Under the pieces are notes generated by a model. It saw only the letters and a program-made list of their open reading frames with translations. It made no database searches and was not told where the DNA came from. Made by a program: the position numbers and the translations under genes. Of a DNA stretch of 64,000 nt, positions 49,568 to 59,674 are shown piece after piece. Position 1 is the stretch's first letter. Each line of letters starts with the position of its first letter. This stretch comes from Variovorax sp. J22G73 (GTDB taxonomy: Bacteria > Pseudomonadota > Gammaproteobacteria > Burkholderiales > Burkholderiaceae_C), in contig NZ_JASZYK010000001.1 of the NCBI RefSeq assembly GCF_030317035.1, positions 186,001 through 250,000 on the forward strand, written 5' to 3'.

Positions 49568-49843
49568 ATGCTGGTTTTGCCCACGCGCCTGACCCACGAC
49601 GAGGCCCCCGCCTGCATGCGCATGCTGCAGCAGGGGCTCAAAGGCCAGACCGATTCGTCCTCCACCGTGGTGGACGCCACCGCGCTGGCCCAGTTCGATT
49701 CGTCCGCGCTCGCCGTGCTGCTCGAATGCCGGCGCGAATCCAGCGCGCTGGGCCGCGGTTTCTCGGTGAAGGGCTTGTCGCCGCGCCTGCGCGAGTTGGC
49801 CGCGCTGTACGGAATCGCAGGCCTTTTGCCCGCTGCGCCCTGA
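49568..49843 (+). CDS. mlaB: STAS-domain protein MlaB
   Basis: A 91-residue cytoplasmic STAS protein, the regulatory partner of the MlaF ATPase. VVDATALAQFDSSALAVLLECRRES carries the conserved Ser-rich loop typical of MlaB. It starts 3 bases after mlaC. Last gene of the mla operon. TAAAAT at 49860-49865 may be a -10 for the next ABC transporter, giving a leader of only about 7 bases. Confidence 0.92.
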   Translation: MLVLPTRLTHDEAPACMRMLQQGLKGQTDSSSTVVDATALAQFDSSALAVLLECRRESSALGRGFSVKGLSPRLRELAALYGIAGLLPAAP

Positions 49844-49876
49844 AAAAGTAACGGCCCCGTAAAATCGCGGGCTCCC

Positions 49877-50824
49877 ATGCCCGCGATCTCATTCCAATCG
49901 GTCTCCAAGACCTACCCCCCCTCCAGACAGCAAAAAGCCCAAGGCAAGCAAGGGCTCAAGGCGGTCGACGAGGTCACATTCCAGATAGAGCCAGGCGAAT
50001 TCTTCGGCCTGCTCGGGCCGAACGGGGCGGGCAAGACCTCTCTGATCAGCATGCTCGCGGGCCTGTCGAGGCCCACGTCCGGCGCCATCAGCGTGCACGG
50101 TTTCGACGTGCAGCGCGACTTCGCCGAGGCGCGCCGCCAGTTGGGCATCGTGCCGCAGGAGCTGGTGTTCGACCCCTTCTTCAACGTGCGCGAGTCGCTG
50201 CGCATCCAGTCGGGCTACTTCGGCATCAAGAACAACGAAGCCTGGATCGACGAGCTGCTGCAGAGCCTGGGCCTCGCCGACAAAGCCACGGCCAACATGC
50301 GCCAGCTCTCGGGCGGCATGAAGCGCCGGGTGCTGGTGGCGCAGGCACTGGTGCACAAGCCGCCGGTGATCGTGCTGGACGAACCCACGGCCGGTGTCGA
50401 CGTCGAGCTGCGCCAGACGCTCTGGCAGTTCGTCGCCAGGCTGAACAAGCAGGGCAGCACCGTGCTGCTGACCACGCACTACCTGGAAGAGGCCGAGGCG
50501 CTGTGCAACCGCATCGCGATGCTCAAGCAGGGCCGCGTGATTGCGCTGGACCGCACCAGCGAGCTGCTGAAGTCGGCCGCCAGCAATGTGCTGCGCTTCA
50601 AGACCGACGCGATGCTGCCCTGGGCCATTGCCCAGCATGCGCGCATCACCGGGCGCATCGTGCAGTTGCCGGCGCAGAACGCCCATGAAGTCGAACAACT
50701 GCTGGCCGCGATCCGCGAAGCCGGCGTCGCGGTGGAAGATGTGGAAATGCGCAAGGCCGACCTGGAAGACGTGTTCATCGACCTGATGGCGGGCGAGCAG
50801 ACGCCGCTGGAGGTCGCGAGATGA
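49877..50824 (+). CDS. ABC-2 type exporter ATP-binding protein (YadG-like)
   Basis: A 315-residue ATPase with Walker A GPNGAGKTS, Q-loop VPQELVFDPFF, signature LSGGMKRR, Walker B VIVLDEPTAGVD and switch TTHYLEEAE, plus a C-terminal domain (about 235-315) seen in DrrA/CcmA-type exporters. It overlaps the permease start by 4 bases. The pair resembles E. coli YadGH, whose cargo is unknown. Position between mlaB and bolA hints at an envelope-related cargo, but that is inference. Confidence 0.9.
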   Translation: MPAISFQSVSKTYPPSRQQKAQGKQGLKAVDEVTFQIEPGEFFGLLGPNGAGKTSLISMLAGLSRPTSGAISVHGFDVQRDFAEARRQLGIVPQELVFDPFFNVRESLRIQSGYFGIKNNEAWIDELLQSLGLADKATANMRQLSGGMKRRVLVAQALVHKPPVIVLDEPTAGVDVELRQTLWQFVARLNKQGSTVLLTTHYLEEAEALCNRIAMLKQGRVIALDRTSELLKSAASNVLRFKTDAMLPWAIAQHARITGRIVQLPAQNAHEVEQLLAAIREAGVAVEDVEMRKADLEDVFIDLMAGEQTPLEVAR

Positions 50825-51585
50825 TGGCTGTTACTGGTTGGCGCGCGCTTCTCTATAAAGAGACATTGCGCTTCTGGAAGGTCGGTTTCCAGACCGTCGG
50901 GGCGCCGGTGCTCACCGCGCTGCTGTACCTCATGGTGTTCGGCCATGTGCTCGAAGGCCGCGTCACGGTCTACGGCACGGTCGGCTACACCGCCTTCCTG
51001 GTGCCCGGCCTGGTGATGATGAGCGTGCTGCAGAACGCGTTCGCCAACAGCTCGTCGTCCATCATTCAGAGCAAGATCATGGGCAACCTGGTGTTCGTGC
51101 TGCTCACGCCGCTGTCGCACTGGGGCTGGTTCCTTGCGTACGTCGGCTCGTCGATCATCCGCGGGCTGGCCGTGGGGCTGGGCGTGTTCGTGGTCACCAT
51201 GTTCTTCGCCATGCCGGACTTCGTGGCGCCGCTGTGGATCATCGTGTTCGCGCTGCTGGGCGCCGCAATGCTTGGCACGCTGGGCCTCATTGCCGGCCTG
51301 TGGGCCGAGAAGTTCGACCAGATGGCTGTGTTCCAGAACTTCTTGATCATGCCCATGACCTTCCTGTCGGGCGTGTTCTATTCCATCGGGTCGCTGCCGC
51401 CGTTCTGGCAGAAGGTGAGCCACCTGAACCCGTTCTTCTACATGATCGACGGCTTCCGCTACGGTTTCTTCGGCGTGAGCGACGCCTCGCCCTGGCTGAG
51501 CTTCGGCATCGTCGGCACCGCCTGGCTGGTGGTGAGCGCGGTGGCCGTCCATTTGCTGCGCATCGGCTACAAGATCCGCGGCTGA
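50821..51585 (+). CDS. ABC-2 type exporter permease (YadH-like)
   Basis: A 254-residue six-helix permease of the ABC2_membrane family, coupled to the ATPase by a 4-base overlap (start at 50821). Typical blocks: RALLYKETLRFWKVGFQTVGAPVLTALLYLMVFG, and the late FLIMPMTFLSGVFYSIGSLPPFWQKVSHLNPFFYMIDGFRYGFFG. The cargo is not predictable. Confidence 0.9.
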   Translation: MMAVTGWRALLYKETLRFWKVGFQTVGAPVLTALLYLMVFGHVLEGRVTVYGTVGYTAFLVPGLVMMSVLQNAFANSSSSIIQSKIMGNLVFVLLTPLSHWGWFLAYVGSSIIRGLAVGLGVFVVTMFFAMPDFVAPLWIIVFALLGAAMLGTLGLIAGLWAEKFDQMAVFQNFLIMPMTFLSGVFYSIGSLPPFWQKVSHLNPFFYMIDGFRYGFFGVSDASPWLSFGIVGTAWLVVSAVAVHLLRIGYKIRG

Positions 51586-51605
51586 ACGTTTTTTCCCCAC
51601 ATCCC

Positions 51606-51848
51606 ATGACCGCCGAACAACTCCAGGCCCTGATCCAGTCCCATCTCCCGTGCGAGCACATCACGCTCGAGGGCGATGGTCGACATTGGTACGCCACCAT
51701 CGTCTCGGCCGAATTCGAGGGCAAGCGCTCGATCCAGCGCCATCAGCGGGTCTACGCCACCCTCGGTGCGAAAATGCACACGGACGAGGTGCACGCGCTT
51801 TCGATGAAGACCTACACGCCGGCCGAATGGGCCGCAGTGGAAAAATAA
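51606..51848 (+). CDS. ibaG: BolA family protein (IbaG-like)
   Basis: An 80-residue BolA-fold protein that probably binds monothiol glutaredoxin/Fe-S clusters. The ATG at 51606 sets the usual N-terminus (MTAEQLQALIQSHLPCEHITLEGDG). The conserved C-terminal His is in GAKMHTDEVHALSMKTYTP, and Cys16 and His18 are further candidate ligands. The same mla-bolA-murA order occurs in E. coli (mlaB-ibaG-murA). A GGCCCC/GGGGCC hairpin (51855-51869) lies between it and murA. Confidence 0.9.
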   Translation: MTAEQLQALIQSHLPCEHITLEGDGRHWYATIVSAEFEGKRSIQRHQRVYATLGAKMHTDEVHALSMKTYTPAEWAAVEK

Positions 51849-51890
51849 CGTTCCGGCCCCCGTGGGGCCCCTGATTTCGCTGGAATTTCG

Positions 51891-53179
<1,289 letters not shown>

Positions 53180-53183
<4 letters not shown>

Positions 53184-53821
53184 TCACCCTTGCCCTTTCC
53201 AAAGGCCGCATCTTCGAAGAGACGATGCCTTTGCTGGCCGCCGCCGGCATCGAGGTCACCGAAGACCCCGAGAAATCGCGCAAGCTGATCCTCGAGACCA
53301 CCCGCCCCGACGTGCGCGTGGTGCTGGTGCGCGCGTCCGACGTGCCCACCTACGTGCAGTACGGCGGCGCCGATCTCGGCGTGACCGGGCTCGACGTGCT
53401 GCTGGAGAACGGCAACCAGGGCATGTACCAGCCGCTGGACCTGCGCATCGCGGCCTGCCGCCTGAGCGTGGCCGTGCGCAACGACTACGACTACGCCTCG
53501 GCCGTGAAGCAGGGCTCGCGCCTGCGCGTGGCGACCAAGTACGTGGGCCTGTCGCGCGACTTCTTCGCCAGCAAGGGGGTGCACGTCGACCTGATCAAGC
53601 TCTACGGCAGCATGGAGCTGGCGCCGCTCACGGGCCTGGCCGATGCCATCGTCGACCTGGTGTCGACCGGCAACACGCTCAAGGCCAACCACCTGGTCGA
53701 GGTGGAACGCATCATGGACATCAGCGCCCGCCTGGTGGTGAACCAGGCCGCGCTCAAGCTCAAGCGCGAGCCCATCCGCCGCATCATCGACGCGTTCGCG
53801 TCGGCCATTCCCTCCGCCTGA
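53180..53821 (+). CDS. hisG: ATP phosphoribosyltransferase, short form
   Basis: A 213-residue catalytic subunit of the first histidine enzyme. The start overlaps the murA stop (ATGA). It has LALSKGRI at the N-terminus, [19 protein letters not shown] and the PRPP loop region [16 protein letters not shown]. It lacks the C-terminal regulatory domain, so it is the short form that needs HisZ, which is not in this window. Confidence 0.95.
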
Positions 53822-53840
53822 ACCTTTCCGCCTGGACCCC

Positions 53841-55217
53841 ATGACTCTGAAAGCAGCCCCCGCCCGACTCTCCACGACTTCAGCCAGCTTCGACGCTGAA
53901 TTCAAGGCGCGGCTGCATTGGTCCGCGGACGCCGACGCGGCCATCGAGAAGGTGGTGGCGGACATCCTGGCCGACGTGCAGAAGCGGGGCGACGAGGCGG
54001 TGCTGGAGTACACGCGCCGCTTCGACGGCCTCGGCGCCGCCGCCGTGGCGGAACTCGAACTGACGCAAGGCGACTTCAAGGAAGCCTTCGACTCGCTGCC
54101 CGAAGACCAGCGCGCCGCATTGCAGGCCGCGGCCGACCGCGTGCGCAGCTACCACGAGGCGCAGAAGAAGGCCAGCGGCGAAAGCTGGAGCTACCGCGAC
54201 GCCGACGGAACGCTGCTGGGCCAGAAGGTCACGCCGCTGGACCGCGTCGGCATCTACGTGCCCGGCGGCAAGGCGGCCTATCCGTCGAGCCTGCTGATGA
54301 ACGCCATTCCGGCCCACGTGGCCGGCGTGGGCGAAATCATCATGGTGGTCCCCACGCCCGTGAAGGGCAGCGTGGCCACCGGCGGCGCGGGCGGGCAGTC
54401 GTCCACCAAGGGCGAGCGCAACGTGCTCGTGCTGGCGGCCGCCTACGTGGCCGGCGTCACGCGCGCCTTCACCATCGGCGGCGCGCAGGCCGTGGCCGCG
54501 CTGGCCTACGGCACCGCGACCATTCCCGCCGTCGACAAGATCACCGGCCCCGGCAACGCCTACGTGGCCGCCGCCAAGCGCCGCGTGTTCGGCACCGTGG
54601 GCATCGACATGATCGCGGGCCCCAGCGAAATCCTGGTGCTGGCCGACGGCAGCACGCCGCCCGAGTGGGTGGCCATGGACCTGTTCAGCCAGGCCGAGCA
54701 CGACGAGCTGGCCCAGAGCATCCTGCTGTGCCCCGACGCGGCCTACATCGACCGCGTGCAGGCCGAGATCGACCGCCTGCTGCCGGCCATGCCGCGCGCG
54801 GAAATCATCGCCGCCTCGCTCAACGGCCGCGGCGCGCTGATCCACACGAAGAGCATGGAAGAGGCCTGCGAGATCAGCAACCGCATCGCCCCCGAACACC
54901 TCGAAGTGAGCAGCAACGAGCCCGGCCGCTGGGAGCCGCTGCTGCGCCACGCGGGCGCGATCTTCCTGGGCGCCTTCACCAGCGAAAGCCTGGGCGACTA
55001 CTGCGCCGGCCCGAACCACGTGCTGCCCACCAGCGGCACCGCGCGCTTCTCGAGCCCGCTGGGCGTGTACGACTTCCAGAAGCGCTCCAGCCTCATCGAG
55101 GTCAGCGAGGCCGGCGCCCAGGTGCTGGGCCCCATCGCCGTGACGCTGGCCGAGGGCGAGGGCCTGCAGGCGCACGCGGACGCCGCGCGCATGCGGCTGC
55201 GCAAATCCGCTGCGTAA
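53841..55217 (+). CDS. hisD: Histidinol dehydrogenase
   Basis: A 458-residue zinc enzyme performing the last two steps of histidine synthesis. Typical segments: [61 protein letters not shown] (Zn-site Gln/His), APEHLEV and [20 protein letters not shown] short insert ([20 protein letters not shown]) near residue 180 is common in this group. The usual next gene would be hisC, but two unknown genes intervene. Confidence 0.96.
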   Translation: MTLKAAPARLSTTSASFDAEFKARLHWSADADAAIEKVVADILADVQKRGDEAVLEYTRRFDGLGAAAVAELELTQGDFKEAFDSLPEDQRAALQAAADRVRSYHEAQKKASGESWSYRDADGTLLGQKVTPLDRVGIYVPGGKAAYPSSLLMNAIPAHVAGVGEIIMVVPTPVKGSVATGGAGGQSSTKGERNVLVLAAAYVAGVTRAFTIGGAQAVAALAYGTATIPAVDKITGPGNAYVAAAKRRVFGTVGIDMIAGPSEILVLADGSTPPEWVAMDLFSQAEHDELAQSILLCPDAAYIDRVQAEIDRLLPAMPRAEIIAASLNGRGALIHTKSMEEACEISNRIAPEHLEVSSNEPGRWEPLLRHAGAIFLGAFTSESLGDYCAGPNHVLPTSGTARFSSPLGVYDFQKRSSLIEVSEAGAQVLGPIAVTLAEGEGLQAHADAARMRLRKSAA

Positions 55218-55259
55218 GATCCGGGCTTCCACAACAAGCCTCCGGGGGGAGCAAGCAAG

Positions 55260-56111
55260 ATGATTGATCGTCTGTACCGTTCGCGTCTTTTCCGATTCGC
55301 AACCGGCCTTGCCGCGGGGGCCGCGTTGCTGGCCGCCTGCACCCAGATGCCGCAGGCGCCGCGCGACCTGTCTTCCGTGGGCGCCACCTCCAGCGTGGCC
55401 GCTGCACCCGCTGCACCTGCCGCCCCCGCGCCGCAGCTCGGCACGCAATGGGGCGAAGGCCTCGAGTCGAAGACCCGCAGCGTCGTCACCAAGCGCCTGT
55501 CGGCCCAGCCCGACGACGTGGCCTCGCTCGGCTACAACGAAGCTTCCGCCGTGCGCCGCGCCGTGGGCAACAACCCCGAGCGCCGCCTCAGCATGCTGCT
55601 GGCCGACGGCGACGTCGAATGGTCGGTGCTCGACGAAGAGGGCCGCGCGTTGCCGCTGCAGCGCGCGCGCCGCGGTGCCGGCCCCGGTGCCGACGACACC
55701 TTCCGCTTGGCCGGCGTCGAAGGCGCGCGCTACACGCTGCGCTTTCGCAACCTCAGCGAGCGCAGCTACGAGGTGATCGCCACGGTCGACGGCCTCGACG
55801 TGCTCAACGGCAAGCCCGGCAGCCTGCGCAACGGCGGCTACGTGCTGCGCCCGCTGCAGGCGCTCACCATCGAGGGCTTCCGCAAGAGCCAGAACGAGGT
55901 CGCGGCCTTCCGCTTCGCCGCCCCGGGCCGTGCCTATGCCGCCAACACCGAAGCCGGCGACGTGCGCAACATCGGCGTGATCGGTGCCGCGCTGTTCGAG
56001 CTCGAGGAGCCCGACGCGCCCCGCCGCCAGCGCCGCGACGCCGCTCCCTCGCAGCCCAGCGCCTTCCCGGCCGACGGCGCCTACGCGCCGCCGCCGCGCT
56101 ACCGCAAATGA
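55260..56111 (+). CDS. Unrecognised lipoprotein inside the his operon
   Basis: A 283-residue protein with a lipoprotein signal (lipobox LAAC, Cys27) and an Ala/Pro linker (about 45-62). The body (about 65-250) looks like a beta-rich domain (RYTLRFRNLSERSYEVIATVDGLDVLNGKPGS, NGGYVLRPLQALTIEGFRKSQNEVAAFRF, then NIGVIGAALFELEEP), followed by a basic Pro/Ala tail ending PPPRYRK. I know no named family and see no catalytic pattern; it could be an envelope or extracellular binding domain. It starts 43 bases after hisD and overlaps the next gene by 4 bases, so it is probably cotranscribed with histidine genes without being a biosynthetic enzyme. Confidence 0.8.
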   Translation: MIDRLYRSRLFRFATGLAAGAALLAACTQMPQAPRDLSSVGATSSVAAAPAAPAAPAPQLGTQWGEGLESKTRSVVTKRLSAQPDDVASLGYNEASAVRRAVGNNPERRLSMLLADGDVEWSVLDEEGRALPLQRARRGAGPGADDTFRLAGVEGARYTLRFRNLSERSYEVIATVDGLDVLNGKPGSLRNGGYVLRPLQALTIEGFRKSQNEVAAFRFAAPGRAYAANTEAGDVRNIGVIGAALFELEEPDAPRRQRRDAAPSQPSAFPADGAYAPPPRYRK

Positions 56112-56470
56112 AGAGGCGCGCCGCCTTCTTGCTGGCCGTGGCCGTGGCCGCGCTGGCGTCCGCTGCGGGCGCGCAGGCCATGAGCATCCGTGAGCTGCGC
56201 ACGCTCGAGGCCGGCGAAAAAGACGGCAAGGCCTACGCCAGCTACTACCTGGTCGGCGTGCTCGAGGGCCTGCGCGAAGGCGTCGAGGCCTCGCAGCGCA
56301 ACGGGCAGAAGCCCGTGTTCTGCGTGGAGGGCCGCCGCCTCGAACCCGCCATGGCGCGCTCGCTCTACCAGACCGAGCTGAGCCGCAACGCCGACAGTTA
56401 TGAAGCCGACATGCCTGTGCAACTGGTCATGGCCGGCGCCCTGAAGAACAGCTACCGCTGCACCCGATGA
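56108..56470 (+). CDS. Small exported protein resembling the Rap1a/Tai immunity family
   Basis: A 120-residue secreted protein (signal peptide cleaving near AQA-MS, residue 24). The mature part has YYLVGVLEGLREG, then FCVEG (Cys72), and ends LVMAGALKNSYRC (Cys118). This layout, a YxxGVxxG helix, FC-x-G turn and terminal ALxxxYxC, resembles Rap1a/Tai proteins (PF18602), which neutralise type VI amidase effectors, with the two Cys likely to form a disulfide. No effector is seen here, so the match may be only of fold. It overlaps both neighbours by 4 bases (ATGA at 56108 and 56467), tying it to hisC. Confidence 0.75.
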   Translation: MKRRAAFLLAVAVAALASAAGAQAMSIRELRTLEAGEKDGKAYASYYLVGVLEGLREGVEASQRNGQKPVFCVEGRRLEPAMARSLYQTELSRNADSYEADMPVQLVMAGALKNSYRCTR

Positions 56471-57558
56471 CCGCTCCTGAATCTGCCCGTTCCCCGATCG
56501 ACCGCATCCGCAACGACGTGCGCGCCATGCATGCCTACGCGGTGCAGGACGCGAGCGGCTTCATCAAGCTCGACGCCATGGAAAACCCCTTCGGCCTGCC
56601 GCCCGCGCTGCAGGCCGAACTGGGCGCGCGGCTGGGCGCGCTGGCGTTGAACCGGTATCCGGGTGAGCGCGGCGCCGAGCTGCAGCGTGCGCTCGCCGCG
56701 CATGCGCAGATGCCCGAGGGTTTCTCGCTGATGCTGGGCAACGGCTCCGACGAACTCATTTCGCTGCTTGACATTGCCTGCGACCAGCCCGGCGCCACCG
56801 TGCTTGCGCCGCTGCCGGGCTTCGTCATGTACGCCATGAGCGCGCAGCTGCAGGGCCTGAAGTTCGTCGGCGTGCCGCTCACGGCCGACTTCGAGCTCGA
56901 CGAGGCCGCCATGCTGGCCGCCATCGCGCGCGAGAAGCCGGCCATCGTCTACCTGGCCTACCCGAACAACCCCACCGCCAACCTCTGGGACGACGCCGTC
57001 ATCGAGAAGATCGTCGAAGCCCAGGGCGCGCAGGGCGGCCTGGTGGTGATGGACGAGGCCTACCAGCCCTTCGCCGCCAAAAGTTACATCGACCGGCTGG
57101 CGAAGCACGGCCATGTGCTCTTGATGCGCACGCTCAGCAAGTTCGGCCTGGCCGGCATCCGCCTGGGCTACCTGATGGGCCCGGCCGCGCTGGTGGCCGA
57201 GATCGACAAGGTGCGCCCGCCGTACAACATCAGCGTGCTCAACTGCGAGTGCGCGCTGTTCGCGCTGGAGCACGCCGAGGTGTTCGAGGCCCAGGCCCGG
57301 CAGATCCGCGAGGAGCGCGAGCGCCTGATGACGGGGCTCGGCCGCCTGCCCGGCGTGAAGACCTGGCCAAGCGACGCCAACATGATCCTGCTGCGGGTGC
57401 CCGATGCCACCAGGACCTTCGAGGGCATGAAGGCGCGCGGGGTGCTGGTGAAGAACGTTTCTAAAATGCACGAACTGCTCGCAAATTGCCTGCGCCTCAC
57501 CGTCGGAACGGCCGACGAGAATGCGCGGATGCTGGCGGCACTCGAAGCCTCACTATGA
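56467..57558 (+). CDS. hisC: Histidinol-phosphate aminotransferase
   Basis: A 363-residue PLP-dependent fold-I aminotransferase. The start overlaps the preceding small gene. [49 protein letters not shown] and [10 protein letters not shown] are conserved. Schiff-base Lys225 lies in [14 protein letters not shown]. The stop overlaps hisB by 4 bases. Confidence 0.95.
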   Translation: MTAPESARSPIDRIRNDVRAMHAYAVQDASGFIKLDAMENPFGLPPALQAELGARLGALALNRYPGERGAELQRALAAHAQMPEGFSLMLGNGSDELISLLDIACDQPGATVLAPLPGFVMYAMSAQLQGLKFVGVPLTADFELDEAAMLAAIAREKPAIVYLAYPNNPTANLWDDAVIEKIVEAQGAQGGLVVMDEAYQPFAAKSYIDRLAKHGHVLLMRTLSKFGLAGIRLGYLMGPAALVAEIDKVRPPYNISVLNCECALFALEHAEVFEAQARQIREERERLMTGLGRLPGVKTWPSDANMILLRVPDATRTFEGMKARGVLVKNVSKMHELLANCLRLTVGTADENARMLAALEASL

Positions 57559-58172
57559 CCACCCCCTCCCCCCAGGACAGCGGCGACCGCATCGCGTCCG
57601 TCACCCGCAACACCGCGGAAACCCAGATCACCGTCAGCGTCAACCTCGACGGCACCGGCCGCGCCAAGCTCGCGACCGGCATCGGCTTCTTCGACCACAT
57701 GCTCGACCAGATCGCCCGCCACGGGCTGATCGACCTCGACATCGACTGCCAGGGCGACCTTCACATCGACGGCCACCACACGGTGGAAGACGTGGGCATC
57801 ACGCTCGGCCAGGCCGTGGCGAAGGCCATCGGCGACAAGAAGGGCATTCGCCGCTACGGCCATGCCTACGTGCCGCTGGACGAAGCACTGAGCCGCGTGG
57901 TCATCGACTTCTCGGGCCGCCCCGGCCTCGTCATGCACGTGCCCTTCACCAGCGGAATGATCGGCACCTTCGACAGCCAGCTCACCTACGAGTTCTTCCA
58001 GGGCTTCGTCAACCACGCCTTCGTCACGCTGCACATCGACAACCTGAAGGGCGTCAACGCCCACCACCAGTGCGAAACGGTGTTCAAGGCCTTCGCGCGC
58101 GCGATGCGCGGCGCGCTGGAGCTCGACCCGCGCTCCGTCGGGGTCATTCCGTCGACCAAGGGCTCGCTCTGA
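57555..58172 (+). CDS. hisB: Imidazoleglycerol-phosphate dehydratase
   Basis: A 205-residue manganese enzyme. It is the monofunctional form, without the N-terminal histidinol phosphatase found in enterobacterial HisB. Signatures: [31 protein letters not shown], and the second metal set in [16 protein letters not shown]. The ATG at 57555 overlaps the hisC stop. Confidence 0.96.
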   Translation: MTTPSPQDSGDRIASVTRNTAETQITVSVNLDGTGRAKLATGIGFFDHMLDQIARHGLIDLDIDCQGDLHIDGHHTVEDVGITLGQAVAKAIGDKKGIRRYGHAYVPLDEALSRVVIDFSGRPGLVMHVPFTSGMIGTFDSQLTYEFFQGFVNHAFVTLHIDNLKGVNAHHQCETVFKAFARAMRGALELDPRSVGVIPSTKGSL

Positions 58173-58191
58173 AGCGCGCCGGCGAACAGCT

Positions 58192-58848
58192 ATGAAATCT
58201 GTAGCAAATACCGTCGCGGTCGTCGACTACGGCATGGGCAACCTGCATTCCGTGTCGCAGGCCGTGCGCCATGCGGCCGACCAGGTGGGCGTGGAGGTGT
58301 TCGTCACCTCCGACCCCGACGTGGTGCGCAAGGCCACCCGCGTGGTGCTGCCGGGGCAGGGCGCCATGCCCGACTGCATGCGCGAGCTGCGCGAGTCGGG
58401 CCTGCAGGAATCGGTGCTCGAGGCGGCGGCCAGCAAGCCGCTGTTCGGCGTGTGCGTGGGCATGCAGATGATGCTGTCGCGCAGCCACGAAGGCCCGACC
58501 GATGGCCTGGGCCTCATTCCGGGCGAGGTCGTCAAGTTCGACCTGGCTGGGCGCCTGCAGCCCGACGGCAGCCGCTTCAAGGTGCCGCAGATGGGCTGGA
58601 ACCAGGTGCGCCAGGCCCAGCCGCACGCCGTGTGGGCGGGCGTGCCGGACGACAGCTACTTCTATTTCGTGCACAGCTTCTACGCCCGCCCGGTCGACGC
58701 CAAACACAGCGTGGGCGAGGCAGATTACGGCGCGAGCTTTACCGCGGCCATTGCACGCGATAACATTTTTGCCACCCAGTTCCACCCGGAGAAGAGTGCG
58801 GACCACGGGCTGCAGCTGTATCGCAACTTCCTCCACTGGAATCCCTGA
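58192..58848 (+). CDS. hisH: Imidazole glycerol phosphate synthase, glutaminase subunit
   Basis: A 218-residue class I glutamine amidotransferase with nucleophile Cys88 ([11 protein letters not shown]) and the His/Glu of the triad in TQFHPEKS. It supplies ammonia to HisF. HisF is not found anywhere in this window, so HisH must work with a subunit encoded elsewhere. The N-terminus ([20 protein letters not shown]) is slightly longer than usual. Confidence 0.95.
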   Translation: MKSVANTVAVVDYGMGNLHSVSQAVRHAADQVGVEVFVTSDPDVVRKATRVVLPGQGAMPDCMRELRESGLQESVLEAAASKPLFGVCVGMQMMLSRSHEGPTDGLGLIPGEVVKFDLAGRLQPDGSRFKVPQMGWNQVRQAQPHAVWAGVPDDSYFYFVHSFYARPVDAKHSVGEADYGASFTAAIARDNIFATQFHPEKSADHGLQLYRNFLHWNP

Positions 58849-58860
58849 ACCTTTTTTCCC

Positions 58861-58889
58861 GTCCGGGCCGAACCCTCCACAGCCCGGAC
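58861..58889 (+). other. Intercistronic hairpin between hisH and hisA
   Basis: A perfect 8-bp stem GTCCGGGC (58861-58868)/GCCCGGAC (58882-58889) with a 13-base loop. The T run lies before the stem, not after it, so it is unlikely to be a terminator. A stabilising or processing role is possible. Confidence 0.35.
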
Positions 58890-58911
58890 TCTGCTCACTC
58901 GCGTCACTTCC

Positions 58912-59655
58912 ATGCTCCTCATTCCCGCCATTGACCTCAAAGACGGCCACTGCGTTCGCCTCAAGCAGGGCGACATGGACCAGTCCACCATCTTCAGCGA
59001 AGACCCCGCCGCCATGGCCCGCAAGTGGGTCACGGCCGGTGCGCGCCGGCTGCACCTGGTCGACCTGAACGGCGCCTTCGCCGGCAAGCCGCAGAACCAC
59101 GCGGCGATCAAGGCGATCCTGAAGGAAGTCGGCGACGACATTCCCGTGCAGCTCGGCGGCGGCATCCGCGACCTCGACACCATCGAGCGCTACATCGACG
59201 ACGGCCTGCGCTACGTGATCATCGGCACCGCCGCGGTCAAGAACCCCGGCTTCCTGAAGGACGCCTGCAGCGCCTTCGGGGGCCACATCATCGTGGGCCT
59301 GGACGCCAAGGACGGCAAGGTCGCCACCGACGGCTGGAGCAAGCTCACGGGCCACGAGGTGGCCGACCTGGGCAAGAAGTTCGAGGACTACGGCGTCGAG
59401 TCGATCATCTACACCGACATCGGCCGCGACGGCATGCTGTCGGGCATCAACATCGAGGCCACCGTCAAGCTGGCCCAGGCGCTGACCATTCCGGTGATCG
59501 CCTCGGGCGGCCTGTCGAACATGCTGGACATCGACAACCTCTGCGCCGTGGAGTCCGACGGTGTCGAAGGCGTGATCTGCGGACGCGCCATCTATTCGGG
59601 CGACCTCGACTTCGCCGCCGCGCAGGCCCGCGCGGACGAACTGGCCGGCGCCTGA
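58912..59655 (+). CDS. hisA: 1-(5-phosphoribosyl)-5-[(5-phosphoribosylamino)methylideneamino]imidazole-4-carboxamide isomerase
   Basis: A 247-residue TIM-barrel isomerase of histidine biosynthesis. Catalytic Asp in [14 protein letters not shown] (Asp8) and the opposite Asp in [12 protein letters not shown]; phosphate loops GGGIRD and ASGGLSN. It is followed after only 19 bases by an ATPase gene instead of hisF. Confidence 0.95.
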   Translation: MLLIPAIDLKDGHCVRLKQGDMDQSTIFSEDPAAMARKWVTAGARRLHLVDLNGAFAGKPQNHAAIKAILKEVGDDIPVQLGGGIRDLDTIERYIDDGLRYVIIGTAAVKNPGFLKDACSAFGGHIIVGLDAKDGKVATDGWSKLTGHEVADLGKKFEDYGVESIIYTDIGRDGMLSGINIEATVKLAQALTIPVIASGGLSNMLDIDNLCAVESDGVEGVICGRAIYSGDLDFAAAQARADELAGA

Positions 59656-59674
59656 CCGTTTCCGTCCCCAGCGC

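Noticed and set aside
58188..58212. A GCTA...TAGC short inverted repeat over the hisH start, resembling repeats seen in Comamonadaceae
   Set aside because: Only 4 paired bases, and it lies within coding sequence; chance is likely.
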